The notes: generated from the letters alone by a model not told the origin. A DNA stretch of 64,000 nucleotides from Tenacibaculum gallaicum (GCF_003387615.1 NZ_QUNS01000007.1:1-64000), one strand, 5' to 3'. Positions 15,964-26,408 are shown, counted from the first letter of the stretch. A program made the numbers and translations.

Positions 15964-18900
15964 TTAAAAAGAAAGATTAAATCCAAAAGAAATAATTTTT
16001 GGTATTGGTTGAGAATATGGACTACCAAAGGTTTCTGGGTCGAAATATCCATCATAATCTGTTCCGAAAACAAATAAGTTTCTTCCTTCTAGGTTAAAGC
16101 TTAATCTTGAAACATTTATATCTTCTAGATATTTGCTTGGAACACTATATCCAAACTTTATGCTATTAACTCTTATATATGAAATTTTATCCACCCAAAT
16201 ATCTAAATCTCTGTATGTATTACCTGTATCGTAAGTATGATACCAACTGTACACTAAATCTGTTTCAAAACCTGGTGTTGCACTTCCTATAAAACCTGGG
16301 TAATTCCCTGTACCTGCCTTTAAAACTTCTTTATTATAATTATGTGTTGGGCTTATTTGCGTTGGGTGATACGAAGGTGTTCGTTTTATAGTTTGGTTTA
16401 TGTTGAAATTGGTTGCAATACTTAAACTAAAATCTTTGTATTGAAATTTATTTATAAAACCTCCACTAAACTCTGGATCTCCATTACCCACATAAGTATA
16501 TAAATCTCTATGCTCTTCTCTTGTTAACTGGCTTCCATCAACCCCTTCTGATAGATTATAAAAATCTACTGCTGTTACTTTTTTTCCATCTTTCCAAAAA
16601 AGCGGTAAACCATTACTATCTAAACCTGCTGTTTTTATTGCAAAAACTGCATTTACTCCGTATCCTAATAAAGAAGGTTTAAAATCGTTTTCTTTGGTTT
16701 GAATTCTTTCTACAGTATTTTTGTTATGTGATATATTAAAGCTTGTACTCCACTTAAAATCTTCTTTGACGATATTTCTAGAGTTTATTGCTAATTCAAT
16801 ACCTTTATTACTTAATGTTGCCCAGTTTGTATTAATAAAGTTAAAACCAGATTCTAGTGGTATTGCTTGCAATCCTATTAAATCAGAACTTTTACGATAA
16901 TAATAATCTGCTGACACGTATAATCTATTATTGAATAAGCCTAAGTCAAACCCTACATTTGATGAGATTGTTTTTTCCCAACGTAAATCTTTGTTAGGGG
17001 CAGATATTACATTAATTCCTTGTTCAGAATTCCCTGGTAAAATAATTTCATCTTTATAATCTCCCACTACAAAAGGAGATGTTGATTTATCTATATTTCC
17101 TTGTACACCGTATGAACCTCTTATTTTAAACTCATTAATAGCATCTACATCAAAAAAGCTTTCTCTAGCTACATTCCAAGAACCTGCAACTGACCATAAA
17201 GGCAAGTATCTAAACTCTGGATTTACTCCAAATAAGTTTGAACCATCATATCGTAAGCTTCCAAAGATTGTATATTTTCTATCGTAAGTATACGAAGCTG
17301 TTCCGAAGAAAGATGCATATGCATTTTCATTAATTGTTTTTTTGTAAGGATTAAACAATTCATTTCCTAGAGCTCTTTCATCTGTTATTGGTATGGTTCT
17401 TAAAGTATTGCTATTAAAACCAAATCCTTTTGTATGAATTTCTGTACGCTTGTCTTCTCTAAACTCAGTACCTAACATCACATCAAGTTCATGAATATTA
17501 TTTATAGAAGTGTTGTAATTTAAAGTTGTTTTCCAATTGTATTGAAAAGCATCACTATTCCAGTTTTGATTTATACCTCCATCTGGCATAAAAAAAGCAT
17601 CGTTTCCATCTTCATCTTGATATCTAGACCCAAATCTATATTTTCTAGTATAGTAACTATTTTTATCTCCAAATTTTTCAGTTTGGTCAAAATCAAACTG
17701 CATACCTAATTGAGTGTATAACTTTAAAGTATTATCAAACTCGTATGTAAGATCTATGATAGGTTTAATAGAATACGATGTTAGTTCTTGATTTGTATTC
17801 TGTCTTTCTTCTAACGGATTATAGCTTAAGTTTAATTCTGATCTTTCAATTAAATCCGGATCATAATTATAACTACCATCAGCATTAAATGGCGTAAAAT
17901 ATGGATTTACTCTTCTTGAATAATTTGCTGGGTTTGTGTAGGCATCTGCCCCTGTAATGTACGATGTACTTTTGTTTCTACTAGCAAAAACCGATACCCC
18001 TATATTTAATTTATCGTTTAGATCATAATCATTTTTAAAAGTAAGATTATACCTGTTTAAACCTGTTCCTTTTGTAGTTCCTTCTTCATCAAAATATCCT
18101 AAAGAGAAATAATATCTTGATTTCTCACTTCCACCAGAAAGTGTTAATCCGTATTGTTGATTTATTGCTGCTTGGTATAACTCATTACCCCAATTAGCAT
18201 TTTGATTTCTTAAATTATTGATTGCATTTTGTGCTAATGGATTTATACTTGAAAAACCATTGTTTTGAAAGTTATCATATTCTCCATAGGCTTGTAAAAT
18301 ACGAGATACTCCTCCTCTTTCGCTTTGGTAAGTTAAATCTGACCTACTAGCTAAACCTAATTCAAAGTCTACTTTTTCAGAAGCATTCATTAAGTTTAAC
18401 TTATCAAAATCGGGACGTAATGTTAAGAAAGTACTTGCATTAAAGTTAACTCTCATCGTTCCTTCTTTACCTTTTTTAGTAGTAATTACAATTACTCCAT
18501 TTGCCGCTCTTGCTCCATAAATAGATGTTGCAGAGGCATCTTTTAATATCGTAATTTCTTCAATATCTTCAGGGTTGATTCCTGCAATTGGAAAAGATTT
18601 TAAATTATCTATATTATCTTTATCTCTAAAATCTTTAGGTATATCATTTCCTTGTAAAGGAATTCCGTCTAGAACCCATAAAGGGTCTGAAGAACCATTT
18701 AAAGTTGAAGTACCTCTAATTTGAATTTTGGCTGGTGCTCCTGGTGCTCCACTAGTTGGCTGAACAAGTACTCCTGAAATTTCTCCAGAAAGCATTTGAT
18801 CTATATTAGCAGTACCTGCACGTTTAACATCATCTGTTTTTATTTTGGCAAACGACGATGTTATTTTTCTCTTTTCTATTTTTTGATACCCCATAACAAC

Positions 18901-19263
18901 AACCTCTCCTAAAAGCTCTTCCTTTTCTTTTAAGGTTATTATCATCTTAGTACTTCTATTTTCTACATTTATTTTTTCAGTTTCAAAACCTATGTATGAA
19001 ATTATAATATATTTTGTTTCTTTTGGCGCTTTGAATGAAAAATTCCCATCAAAATCGGTAGTGGTACCAATCATAGAAGCCTGAATAACTCCATCTATAT
19101 TAGTTTTATTCCCTATCATTTTAGTTGAAGCATAAATGCTAACTCCTGGCAGGGTTTCATTTCTGGCTTCATCGATAACTGTTCCACTTATTGTTTTTGT
19201 ATTCTGCGCAAAAACTGAAAATGGTATAAAAAGCAGTAAGTAAATTAATTTTTTATTCATCAT
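15964..19263 (-). CDS. SusC/RagA family TonB-dependent receptor
   Basis: An outer-membrane 22-strand barrel that imports oligomeric nutrients with TonB energy. Of 1099 residues, about 1-19 are the signal peptide. A carboxypeptidase-like regulatory domain (about 23-112) carries a short insertion, so that the DGNFSF and GxxI elements are spaced widely. The plug domain has the SusC signature LKDASATSIYGARAANGVIVITTKKG near 240-265. A barrel with many Y/F-rich strands ends in the outer-membrane signal IISFGFNLSF. The gene begins one base after the protease stop codon, so the two are translationally linked. Met1 or Met2 may be the start. Confidence 0.95.
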   Translation of the reverse strand: MMNKKLIYLLLFIPFSVFAQNTKTISGTVIDEARNETLPGVSIYASTKMIGNKTNIDGVIQASMIGTTTDFDGNFSFKAPKETKYIIISYIGFETEKINVENRSTKMIITLKEKEELLGEVVVMGYQKIEKRKITSSFAKIKTDDVKRAGTANIDQMLSGEISGVLVQPTSGAPGAPAKIQIRGTSTLNGSSDPLWVLDGIPLQGNDIPKDFRDKDNIDNLKSFPIAGINPEDIEEITILKDASATSIYGARAANGVIVITTKKGKEGTMRVNFNASTFLTLRPDFDKLNLMNASEKVDFELGLASRSDLTYQSERGGVSRILQAYGEYDNFQNNGFSSINPLAQNAINNLRNQNANWGNELYQAAINQQYGLTLSGGSEKSRYYFSLGYFDEEGTTKGTGLNRYNLTFKNDYDLNDKLNIGVSVFASRNKSTSYITGADAYTNPANYSRRVNPYFTPFNADGSYNYDPDLIERSELNLSYNPLEERQNTNQELTSYSIKPIIDLTYEFDNTLKLYTQLGMQFDFDQTEKFGDKNSYYTRKYRFGSRYQDEDGNDAFFMPDGGINQNWNSDAFQYNWKTTLNYNTSINNIHELDVMLGTEFREDKRTEIHTKGFGFNSNTLRTIPITDERALGNELFNPYKKTINENAYASFFGTASYTYDRKYTIFGSLRYDGSNLFGVNPEFRYLPLWSVAGSWNVARESFFDVDAINEFKIRGSYGVQGNIDKSTSPFVVGDYKDEIILPGNSEQGINVISAPNKDLRWEKTISSNVGFDLGLFNNRLYVSADYYYRKSSDLIGLQAIPLESGFNFINTNWATLSNKGIELAINSRNIVKEDFKWSTSFNISHNKNTVERIQTKENDFKPSLLGYGVNAVFAIKTAGLDSNGLPLFWKDGKKVTAVDFYNLSEGVDGSQLTREEHRDLYTYVGNGDPEFSGGFINKFQYKDFSLSIATNFNINQTIKRTPSYHPTQISPTHNYNKEVLKAGTGNYPGFIGSATPGFETDLVYSWYHTYDTGNTYRDLDIWVDKISYIRVNSIKFGYSVPSKYLEDINVSRLSFNLEGRNLFVFGTDYDGYFDPETFGSPYSQPIPKIISFGFNLSF

Positions 19264-19264
19264 C

Positions 19265-21769
19265 TTAATTATTCAAATTATATTCTATTCTAGCTATTAA
19301 ATCATTGTAGTGATTTTGAGTAGCCTTATCCCCTTTCTTTCTTTTCTTTTTCAATAATTTTAAGATTCTTTCTAATTCTGCTCTTTTATTTGAACCCGCA
19401 TCTGACACCCTGGGTATGTAAGTAAAGTGTACATTTTTAAAGTTCTTATGTTCGTTTGTTAATGTTGTTTGTTTTGTTTTCTTTAATAATATGTTTCTAT
19501 CAACAGTTAATACGTCTACATAGTTTTTTTGAGTCATACGATCAAACATATCTATAGGTTTGTTTTTAATCGTTTTTTTAAAAATGGCTTCGAAAAGTTC
19601 ATTAAATAAATACTCTTCTGTAAAAACTTTTTTATCATCAGACGTTAACACTTTGTTTTCAGTAACTCGCATTAATCTATCTGTTTCAACAAGACGATAA
19701 ATCATGTTTGTTTGATAGGCTCGATGCATAGAGACCGGAGAGTAAAATCGTTCACCATCTGGTGCATCTCTTACAGGGTATACTTTATGAATTAAATCAG
19801 GGGTAAACAGCCATTTTTGTGGCAAAATCGCTTTATTTATTATATACTCTAATGATTTTTTTTGAACTTCTACAGGAACTGGCACAAAGGTGTTTTTATT
19901 ATCACCATAAATAGTATTGTTGATATAAATCCCTCCAATATTTGCCATAACGTGATTATTGTATAGTACCCACTGATCTATTACTGCTTTATATAACTTA
20001 GATGCTCTATAATAATCTTCTCCTTCCTCCTTTGTCCATGTTAAAATGTTAGGTACAATTCTTTGTAAGTTTTTTAATCCGTACTCACTTGCTTTTACTG
20101 CATCATCACCTAAATCTTCACTTTGCGACCTTGGATCTATAACCTTTCTTTGCTGTGGACCATAAAAATATAATGGATTATTTTCATGTTTTCTTATCCA
20201 CTGGTTTAGTATTGGTAATTCTTCATGAGGTGTTTTTCCTTCTAACCAACGGTACCCCCAATTAATAGCATACTTATCATACACTCCAATTTTCGGGCTA
20301 ATTTCGGTTACATTATCACCTGGTTGAGCTACATAATTATAACGAGCGTAATCCATTATAGATGGTGCAGTCCCTCCCATTTTCTTAGTAAAACTAGCTG
20401 ATCTTAATGAATCTACGGGGTAACTAAATGATGCTCCCATGTTATGTTTTAATCCAAAAGTGTGCCCTACTTCATGAGATGATACAAATTTAATAGACTC
20501 CCCCATTATTTCATCTGAAAAAACATTAGCTCTTGCTTCTGGGTTTATAGGTCCTGTTTGAACACGAATCCATTGGTGTAGACCTTTCATTAAATTATGC
20601 CACCAAATGATATCTGACTCTAAAATTTCTCCACTTCTAGGATCTACTATTGAAGGTCCCATAGCGTTCTGTCTTTCTGAAGCCACGTAGGTAATTACAG
20701 AATAACGAACATCGTCAATGTCAAAATCTTTATCTTCTTTGGTAACTTGTTTGACAACTACTGCGTTTTTAAAACCAGCCTCTTCGAAAGCTTTATTCCA
20801 ATCATAAACTCCATTTTCAATATATGATATCCATTTTTTGGGGGTTGCAGGATCTATATAATATACTATTTGTTTTTTAGGAATTACTAACTCTCCTTTT
20901 TTATATCTTTCGATATCTTCTTTTTTGGGTTCAAGCCTCCAGCGCGTAATTAATTCGCGATGTTCTACTTCATGCTGATTATCAGAATAATAATCCATAG
21001 GCTTGCTAAAATACCCTATCCTTTTATCTCCAAAACGTGGCTTCATTATGTTTGTTGGTAACAAAACTATATTGGTTGTAACTCCAATAGATAAAGGTAG
21101 TGCCGCACTTTTTCCTTCAGATACAGAAGTCGTTAAAAGAGATTTTACTACTATATTTTTAGAAAAAGTTTTTACTTTCTCAATCTTAGATAGTTTTGTT
21201 TTAACACTACCACCTAAACCTATATTTGACAATAAATCATTAAAACTTTTGTCTTTTCCGTTAAAAACTCTGTTTACTTTAATTAATGCCGATGTTTTCT
21301 TTTCGTTTTCTGACTCAATTTTAAACTCCTCTATAATAGATTCGCCAAAATTATCATGTACCGAAAGTGTAATTGCATTATTTTTTGGTGAAGTTACTCT
21401 TGGATTAATTGTTTTTACCCAAACCTTATTTAATACTGTGTCTTTATAAAACCTAATTAATTTAGTTTCATAAGACATCCCTTTATTTAATCCGTGTCCG
21501 TTTAGTGCATAAGGAACTTGAGAAACTTTATTGACAATTAAAAAGTCTTTTGAGAATAATGAATCTGGGATTTCAAAATAGATGTCTTCTTTTAATCTAT
21601 AAACATTAAACAATCCCTCTTTTTTACCTCCTTCCTTTTGTAATTTCTTATATGAAATCTTACTTATACTTTTAATAGTATCTTTTTTTTCTTCTTCCTT
21701 TTGTGCTGTTACTATTGTAGTAAAAAACACCAAGAATAAACTAAGTACTTTTAAATTAATGTTCTTCAT
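19265..21769 (-). CDS. secreted zinc-dependent metalloprotease (DUF5117/DUF5118 type)
   Basis: An 834-residue exported protease. The chosen start gives the signal peptide MKNINLKVLSLFLVFFTTIVTA; an in-frame ATG six codons earlier (21787) also lies below the promoter. The N-terminal half resembles the DUF5118/DUF5117 modules seen before M10-like catalytic domains, with YFSKPMDYYSDNQHEVEHRELITRWRLEP as the bridge. The catalytic metzincin-like zinc site HEVGHTFGLKH is near residue 430, with SIMDYARYNY as a Met-turn candidate. As first gene of an operon with SusC/SusD, it probably degrades proteins whose fragments the transporter takes up. Confidence 0.88.
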   Translation of the reverse strand: MKNINLKVLSLFLVFFTTIVTAQKEEEKKDTIKSISKISYKKLQKEGGKKEGLFNVYRLKEDIYFEIPDSLFSKDFLIVNKVSQVPYALNGHGLNKGMSYETKLIRFYKDTVLNKVWVKTINPRVTSPKNNAITLSVHDNFGESIIEEFKIESENEKKTSALIKVNRVFNGKDKSFNDLLSNIGLGGSVKTKLSKIEKVKTFSKNIVVKSLLTTSVSEGKSAALPLSIGVTTNIVLLPTNIMKPRFGDKRIGYFSKPMDYYSDNQHEVEHRELITRWRLEPKKEDIERYKKGELVIPKKQIVYYIDPATPKKWISYIENGVYDWNKAFEEAGFKNAVVVKQVTKEDKDFDIDDVRYSVITYVASERQNAMGPSIVDPRSGEILESDIIWWHNLMKGLHQWIRVQTGPINPEARANVFSDEIMGESIKFVSSHEVGHTFGLKHNMGASFSYPVDSLRSASFTKKMGGTAPSIMDYARYNYVAQPGDNVTEISPKIGVYDKYAINWGYRWLEGKTPHEELPILNQWIRKHENNPLYFYGPQQRKVIDPRSQSEDLGDDAVKASEYGLKNLQRIVPNILTWTKEEGEDYYRASKLYKAVIDQWVLYNNHVMANIGGIYINNTIYGDNKNTFVPVPVEVQKKSLEYIINKAILPQKWLFTPDLIHKVYPVRDAPDGERFYSPVSMHRAYQTNMIYRLVETDRLMRVTENKVLTSDDKKVFTEEYLFNELFEAIFKKTIKNKPIDMFDRMTQKNYVDVLTVDRNILLKKTKQTTLTNEHKNFKNVHFTYIPRVSDAGSNKRAELERILKLLKKKRKKGDKATQNHYNDLIARIEYNLNN

Positions 21770-21811
21770 TTGAGAATACCCCTTCATAAATTATCTTGAT
21801 TAACAAGAAAC

Positions 21812-21819
21812 CAAATGTA
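21812..21819 (-). promoter_or_regulatory. promoter of the protease-SusCD operon
   Basis: On the minus strand TACATTTG matches TAnnTTTG. It implies a transcript start near 21806, about 20-37 nt before the two possible ATGs. Confidence 0.6.
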
Positions 21820-21883
21820 GAACTGAAGATTCTTTTTAAAAATTAAATGAGAGTGAAACAACTTTTTAAAGGAGTGAATTTTG

Positions 21884-23494
21884 CTATTTTGATAATAAAG
21901 GAATATAACATTTGAATTCACCTCCAATTATCTCTGTTTTAAATGAATTTACACTATAAAACGCATAAAAATTATTCAAATAACTCAAACCCACACTGTA
22001 GCTTGCTTCTTTCTCACCTTTTCTTGGGTTATAATTGTTACTCACTACAATTACATCCTTTTCAATTAAAACTTCAACAAAAAGGGGGTTCTTTTTTGTT
22101 ATTTCATTATGCTTAATAGCATTTTCTACTAATGTTTCTAATGCTAGAAATGGAATTCTCTTCAATAATGCTTTACCTTCCTCGCTATTATCTACAATAC
22201 TTAAGTTTATACTATTATTAAATCTGATTTTTTGCAAAAAGAAATACTGTTTTAAAAAATGTAGTTCTTCTTTAACAGTAGTAAAATTAGCTTCTCTGTC
22301 TTTTAATAAGTATCTATAAACTTCAGATAGCTTTAATACAAACTGCTGAGATGTTGTTTTATCTAAACCTATTAGAACATGTAAAGAATTTAACGTATTG
22401 AATAAAAAATGAGGGTTTAATTTTTTTCGCAACTGACTTAACTGTAATCGTGCATTTTTTTGTTGATACTGTTCATTACTTATAGCCAATCGTTTTCTTT
22501 CTTGCTCGTACTGAAGCGTTTTTAAATACTGACTTCTTAGTTGACTTCGGGAAAAAGCTAGTATTAACATAAAGGTTAGTAAAGCCAATAAACTCATCCA
22601 AAGTAAATACCTTCTTATATCATTTATAGATTCATTAATTAAAATATTTACAGGAAAGCTTGTTATTAAAATTAATTCAGAATTACCTACTTGCATAACA
22701 TCATAATAGCGCATTACCTCTAAATCCAAATATTCAGAAGTCGCTGCTACTTTAACTTGTTTATTTTTTTTATAATCGTGTGGTTCAAAATTTTCAACAA
22801 TCTTATTCAACGAAACTTTATCAAAAAAAGAAGCTTCATACTTTCCTATATATCCTATTTCAGGGTGCAGCATACATACACCTTCATTATTCGTTAAAAT
22901 AACATAGCCTCCCTTTCCAATATACTTTTGTGAAAAATAACCCCAATAGTTTAGTAAATTAACATCATAACCAAAAACAACGAAAGTGCCATCTTGCAAT
23001 TTATGTTTGATAACCTTTCGGTAATATGTTTTATCCCCTAAACTTAAAATTGTATCAAAAACTTGATTTTTATCTTCAAGAGATTTTATCTTTTCTAATA
23101 CATTTTTATTAACATCCATGCTACCAAAAAAGTAAGAATCTAAAACCTCATTATCTTCTAGAAAGTAAACAAAGCTAACATCTATGTTTTCTTCAGAAAA
23201 AGCTAATTCACTATTAAAAAGTAGTCTATTTTTGAGCTCACTTCTATCTAAGTCATCACTACTTTCAATAATTTTCTGAGTATCAATAATAAATTTATTA
23301 AATTCATTAAAGTCAAATTGCAAAATACTTTCCTTTTCTTTTGCATACTGTTTTATAACAACCTCTATCAAGCCTTCAGCTTCTAAAGTTATTTTATTAG
23401 TTATTAATCTATATCCAATAAAAAACAATACGATTAATGATACACTTACTAAGAGATAATACTGATGCTTTCTTTTTTTTAACGGAAACTTCAT
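21884..23494 (-). CDS. LytS-type sensor histidine kinase
   Basis: A 536-residue inner-membrane sensor. A first helix (about 13-32) and a second (about 295-315) flank a roughly 260-residue periplasmic region with a Cache-like pattern (TYYRKVIKHKLQDGTFVVFGYDV, GGYVILTNNEGVCMLHPE). A coiled-coil linker leads to the His_kinase domain with the phospho-accepting His362 in LNPHFLFNTLNSL and an N box LETLVENAIKHNE. The G boxes of the ATPase are short, as is usual for this family. It follows the LytTR regulator by 5 bp. It likely senses a small extracellular ligand and may control the adjacent uptake operon; the latter is an inference from position. Confidence 0.9.
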   Translation of the reverse strand: MKFPLKKRKHQYYLLVSVSLIVLFFIGYRLITNKITLEAEGLIEVVIKQYAKEKESILQFDFNEFNKFIIDTQKIIESSDDLDRSELKNRLLFNSELAFSEENIDVSFVYFLEDNEVLDSYFFGSMDVNKNVLEKIKSLEDKNQVFDTILSLGDKTYYRKVIKHKLQDGTFVVFGYDVNLLNYWGYFSQKYIGKGGYVILTNNEGVCMLHPEIGYIGKYEASFFDKVSLNKIVENFEPHDYKKNKQVKVAATSEYLDLEVMRYYDVMQVGNSELILITSFPVNILINESINDIRRYLLWMSLLALLTFMLILAFSRSQLRSQYLKTLQYEQERKRLAISNEQYQQKNARLQLSQLRKKLNPHFLFNTLNSLHVLIGLDKTTSQQFVLKLSEVYRYLLKDREANFTTVKEELHFLKQYFFLQKIRFNNSINLSIVDNSEEGKALLKRIPFLALETLVENAIKHNEITKKNPLFVEVLIEKDVIVVSNNYNPRKGEKEASYSVGLSYLNNFYAFYSVNSFKTEIIGGEFKCYIPLLSK

Positions 23495-23499
23495 AAAAA

Positions 23500-24276
23500 C
23501 TAATTATCCAACCACTTTTTAAACTCTTTGATTCTTTGAGCACTCACTAAAAGAATCTCCTCTACATTTAAGTTTGGTTGTAATTCTATTTTTATACGAT
23601 TATTACTGTATTTTGATATGTTATTAATCGCTGAATGCTGTAAAATATATTTCCTATTAATCTTGAAAAAGTATTTTTCAGATAGCTCTTCTTCTAAACT
23701 AGAGATTGTTCCATCATAAAGATAACTTTCATTATCAAAAGTAAATAAGAATAAGTACTTTCCTTGCGCCATAAAATAAGCTACATCTTCTCTTTTTATA
23801 GAAATAGATAAACTTCCTTTTGACACCAAAAAACGTTCTTTTTCTTTTTGATGCTGTATTTTGCTATTCATTTGCAATAGTAATTGCTCTAGCTTATCAG
23901 TATATCCTTTATTTTCATTAAGGTTTATGTATTTTTCTATCGCTTTGTTAAGTAACTCTTCACTATACGGTTTTAATAGATAATCTATAGCAAAAAACTG
24001 AAAAGACTTGATTGCATACTCGTCAAAAGCTGTTGTAAAAATAATAGGAATTGAAATTTTTAAATTCTCAAAAATTTCAAAACTATAACCATCACCAAGG
24101 TGAATGTCGCTTAAAATTAAATCACAGGTGTTTTCTTGAAGCCAAAGAATTGAATCTTCAACACTTTCCAATCGCTTTTTTACAGAAATTGGATAAGGAC
24201 TTTTCAGCAATAAGTTTTCTAAAGAAGTTGCTGCTAAATCTTCATCTTCAATTATTACTACATCTAATATTTTCAT
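23500..24276 (-). CDS. LytTR-family response regulator
   Basis: A 258-residue cytoplasmic DNA-binding regulator. The receiver domain (1-120) has the acidic pair Glu10/Asp11, phospho-acceptor Asp57 in CDLILSDIHLG, the conserved Thr in FTTAF and Lys in LLKPYS. A linker helix precedes a LytTR domain (about 150-255) with ISIKREDVAYFMAQGKYLFLFT and FFKINRKYILQ. It is the first gene of the pair with the LytS-like kinase. LytTR proteins bind direct repeats in target promoters; no site could be assigned here. Confidence 0.92.
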   Translation of the reverse strand: MKILDVVIIEDEDLAATSLENLLLKSPYPISVKKRLESVEDSILWLQENTCDLILSDIHLGDGYSFEIFENLKISIPIIFTTAFDEYAIKSFQFFAIDYLLKPYSEELLNKAIEKYINLNENKGYTDKLEQLLLQMNSKIQHQKEKERFLVSKGSLSISIKREDVAYFMAQGKYLFLFTFDNESYLYDGTISSLEEELSEKYFFKINRKYILQHSAINNISKYSNNRIKIELQPNLNVEEILLVSAQRIKEFKKWLDN

Positions 24277-24305
24277 TTACTTTATAGAGATTTAAGAGGG
24301 TTCTC

Positions 24306-24313
24306 CAAAAGTA
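24306..24313 (-). promoter_or_regulatory. promoter of the two-component operon
   Basis: TACTTTTG on the minus strand matches TAnnTTTG and lies 30 bp before the regulator start codon. Confidence 0.5.
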
Positions 24314-24448
24314 TTAAATTATTTTTATCTTTAATTAAAAGTTATGTTTATGCTAATTTATAAACAGTTACTTTTAACAGAAAGACAGATAGCACCTAAT
24401 AAAGAAATCTACTTTAGAATTAATTATGGAAGTAAAAATTAACGATTA

Positions 24449-24991
24449 TTACAACACTCGTTTCGCTTTAATAAAAGCACGTTTCCAGTAGTTTTCGTGT
24501 AGTGAAGTTACAATTACCCCTCGTGATGTAGTTGAGTGTATAAAACGAATATCTCCATTATCTACTGAAGTAACCAACCCTACATGGTTTACCTTTCCTC
24601 TTTTTCTTGAGGTTTTAAAAAACAACAAGTCTCCTCTCTGAACTTCTCGTAAAGAAATACTTTCTCCTTGTACATACATTTGATGTGATGTTCTTGCAAT
24701 AGGCACATTTCGTTGTTTAAACGAAGTAAAAATCAACCCAGAACAATCCATTCCTCTTTTTGTCATGCCTCCAAAACGATACGGTACACCTTTATAAGTT
24801 ACTGCTGTCCATACAATTTTATCTGCAACTGTGACTTTATCTGACGATTTAGTTGTTGCTAAATGTGTCTTTTTCTTAACTTTTGCTACTTTTTTTGTTC
24901 TTGTTTGGTACGTATTACTTACATTTTTTGATGATCCACAAGAAATCATTAAAAATGACACTATACATATAAAGAAGATTTTTTTTATCAT
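24449..24991 (-). CDS. NlpC/P60 family lipoprotein (cell-wall peptidase)
   Basis: A 180-residue predicted lipoprotein (lipobox LMISC, Cys18) with a basic, low-complexity spacer (20-55) and a C40 peptidase domain. The catalytic triad is visible: Cys83 in MDCSG, His136 in NHVGLV and His152 in FIHST. Such enzymes cut the gamma-D-Glu-diamino acid bond of murein stem peptides. It is the last gene of the surE-lpxB cluster, starting 1 bp after lpxB. Confidence 0.92.
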   Translation of the reverse strand: MIKKIFFICIVSFLMISCGSSKNVSNTYQTRTKKVAKVKKKTHLATTKSSDKVTVADKIVWTAVTYKGVPYRFGGMTKRGMDCSGLIFTSFKQRNVPIARTSHQMYVQGESISLREVQRGDLLFFKTSRKRGKVNHVGLVTSVDNGDIRFIHSTTSRGVIVTSLHENYWKRAFIKAKRVL

Positions 24992-24992
24992 G

Positions 24993-26111
24993 CTATTCTT
25001 TACTTTTTAATCCAGCAACAATCAACTTTGCTGTTTTTTCAGAGGCTCCTTTTCCTCCTAATTTTTGCTCTAAATCAAAGTATGACAAAAATAATTTCTG
25101 ACGATGCTCTGATTCTAAAATACGTGTTAGTTCATGCTGTAAGTTCTCTTTGGTAAAATCATTTTGTATCAACTCTTTTACCACTTCCCTATCCATTATT
25201 AAGTTTACTAGCGATATGTACTTTAATGTAATAATTCGTTTGGCTATTTGATAGGAAATATTACTTCCTTTATAGCATACCACCTGGGGGACTTTAAATA
25301 AAGCTGTTTCTAAAGTTGCTGTTCCTGAAGCCACTAAAGCCGCGTGTGAGATACTTAACAAATCATAGGTCTTATTATTGATAAATTTCACATTCGCATT
25401 TCCAATTATTTCTTGATAAAAATCATATGATTGACTTGGTGCTCCCGCCACTACAAACTGATACTGTGAAAAATCTTTTACCAATGAAAGCATTACCGAT
25501 AGCATTTTTGTTATTTCTTGTTTTCTGCTTCCTGGCAACAATGCTATCACCTCTTTGTGACCCAAGTTGTGTTCTTTTCTAAATGTTTCGATAGAAACTT
25601 GCTCCCTTCCTGCAATTCCATCAATTAAAGGGTGCCCTACAAAACGAACATTATAACCATGCTTTTTGTAAAATTCTTTTTCAAACGGAAGAATTACAAA
25701 CATTTGATCAATGTCTCGTTTAATGTCTTTTATTCTACCCGCTCTACTTGCCCAAACTTGTGGTGAAATATAATAATTGGTTCTAAAACTTTGCTTTCTT
25801 GCCCATTTAGCTATACGAAGATTAAAACCTGAGTTATCTATAAAAATTATTACATCAGGATTGAATTGGGCAATATCTTTTTTACAAAAAGAAATCATTC
25901 CTAAAATCTTTCGTAAATTCATCAACACCTCAACAAAACCCATAAAAGCACGTTCTTTATAATGCTTAACAAGTGTACCACTAATTTCTTGCATTAAATC
26001 TCCTCCCCAAAAACGAATATCGGCTTTCGGGTCTTCTTTTAACAAAGCTTTCATCAAATTAGCCCCGTGTAAATCACCCGAAGCTTCACCAACAAGAATG
26101 TAATATTTCAT
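24993..26111 (-). CDS. lpxB: lipid-A-disaccharide synthase
   Basis: The enzyme joins UDP-2,3-diacylglucosamine with lipid X to form the lipid A disaccharide at the inner face of the inner membrane. The 372 residues match the family. Motifs are GEASGDLHGANL at 8-19, FIDNSGFNLRIAKWARK, YYISPQVWASR, FVGHPLIDG, LLPGSRKQEI and the nucleotide-sugar region LVASGTATLETAL. It sits in an operon after surE and a small membrane protein, with a 9-bp gap. Confidence 0.96.
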   Translation of the reverse strand: MKYYILVGEASGDLHGANLMKALLKEDPKADIRFWGGDLMQEISGTLVKHYKERAFMGFVEVLMNLRKILGMISFCKKDIAQFNPDVIIFIDNSGFNLRIAKWARKQSFRTNYYISPQVWASRAGRIKDIKRDIDQMFVILPFEKEFYKKHGYNVRFVGHPLIDGIAGREQVSIETFRKEHNLGHKEVIALLPGSRKQEITKMLSVMLSLVKDFSQYQFVVAGAPSQSYDFYQEIIGNANVKFINNKTYDLLSISHAALVASGTATLETALFKVPQVVCYKGSNISYQIAKRIITLKYISLVNLIMDREVVKELIQNDFTKENLQHELTRILESEHRQKLFLSYFDLEQKLGGKGASEKTAKLIVAGLKSKE

Positions 26112-26120
26112 GTGTTAGAA

Positions 26121-26408
26121 TTAGAAAAACTTTAAATATGCTGTTAATAAAGCCACAGCTATTGTAGTTATTAATACTCCTCTTGCTCTGTAATCTTGTT
26201 TCTTCTTTAAAAATACCCAAAAAACAAATAAGTTAGGTATTGCTGCTAGTGCTATAACAGACCCTAATACTCCCCCTTCTCTTATTTTTGCAATCGTTTC
26301 TGAAATACTCAGTTCAGAAATATACTCTAAGTAGATAAAAAAACCACAAGTCGTTGCCAATAATGAGACTAAAATCCCAATCAATAATTCTTTTTTTATA
26401 TGTCCCAT
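26121..26408 (-). CDS. small integral membrane protein, unknown function
   Basis: A 95-residue protein with three hydrophobic helices (about 8-30, 45-65 and 75-93) and a basic loop KKKQDYRARG. I do not recognise a named family. Its start overlaps the end of surE by 13 bp and lpxB follows 9 bp later, so it is cotranscribed and translationally coupled. The context suggests a link to the envelope or lipid A synthesis, but this is only by association. Confidence 0.8.
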   Translation of the reverse strand: MGHIKKELLIGILVSLLATTCGFFIYLEYISELSISETIAKIREGGVLGSVIALAAIPNLFVFWVFLKKKQDYRARGVLITTIAVALLTAYLKFF

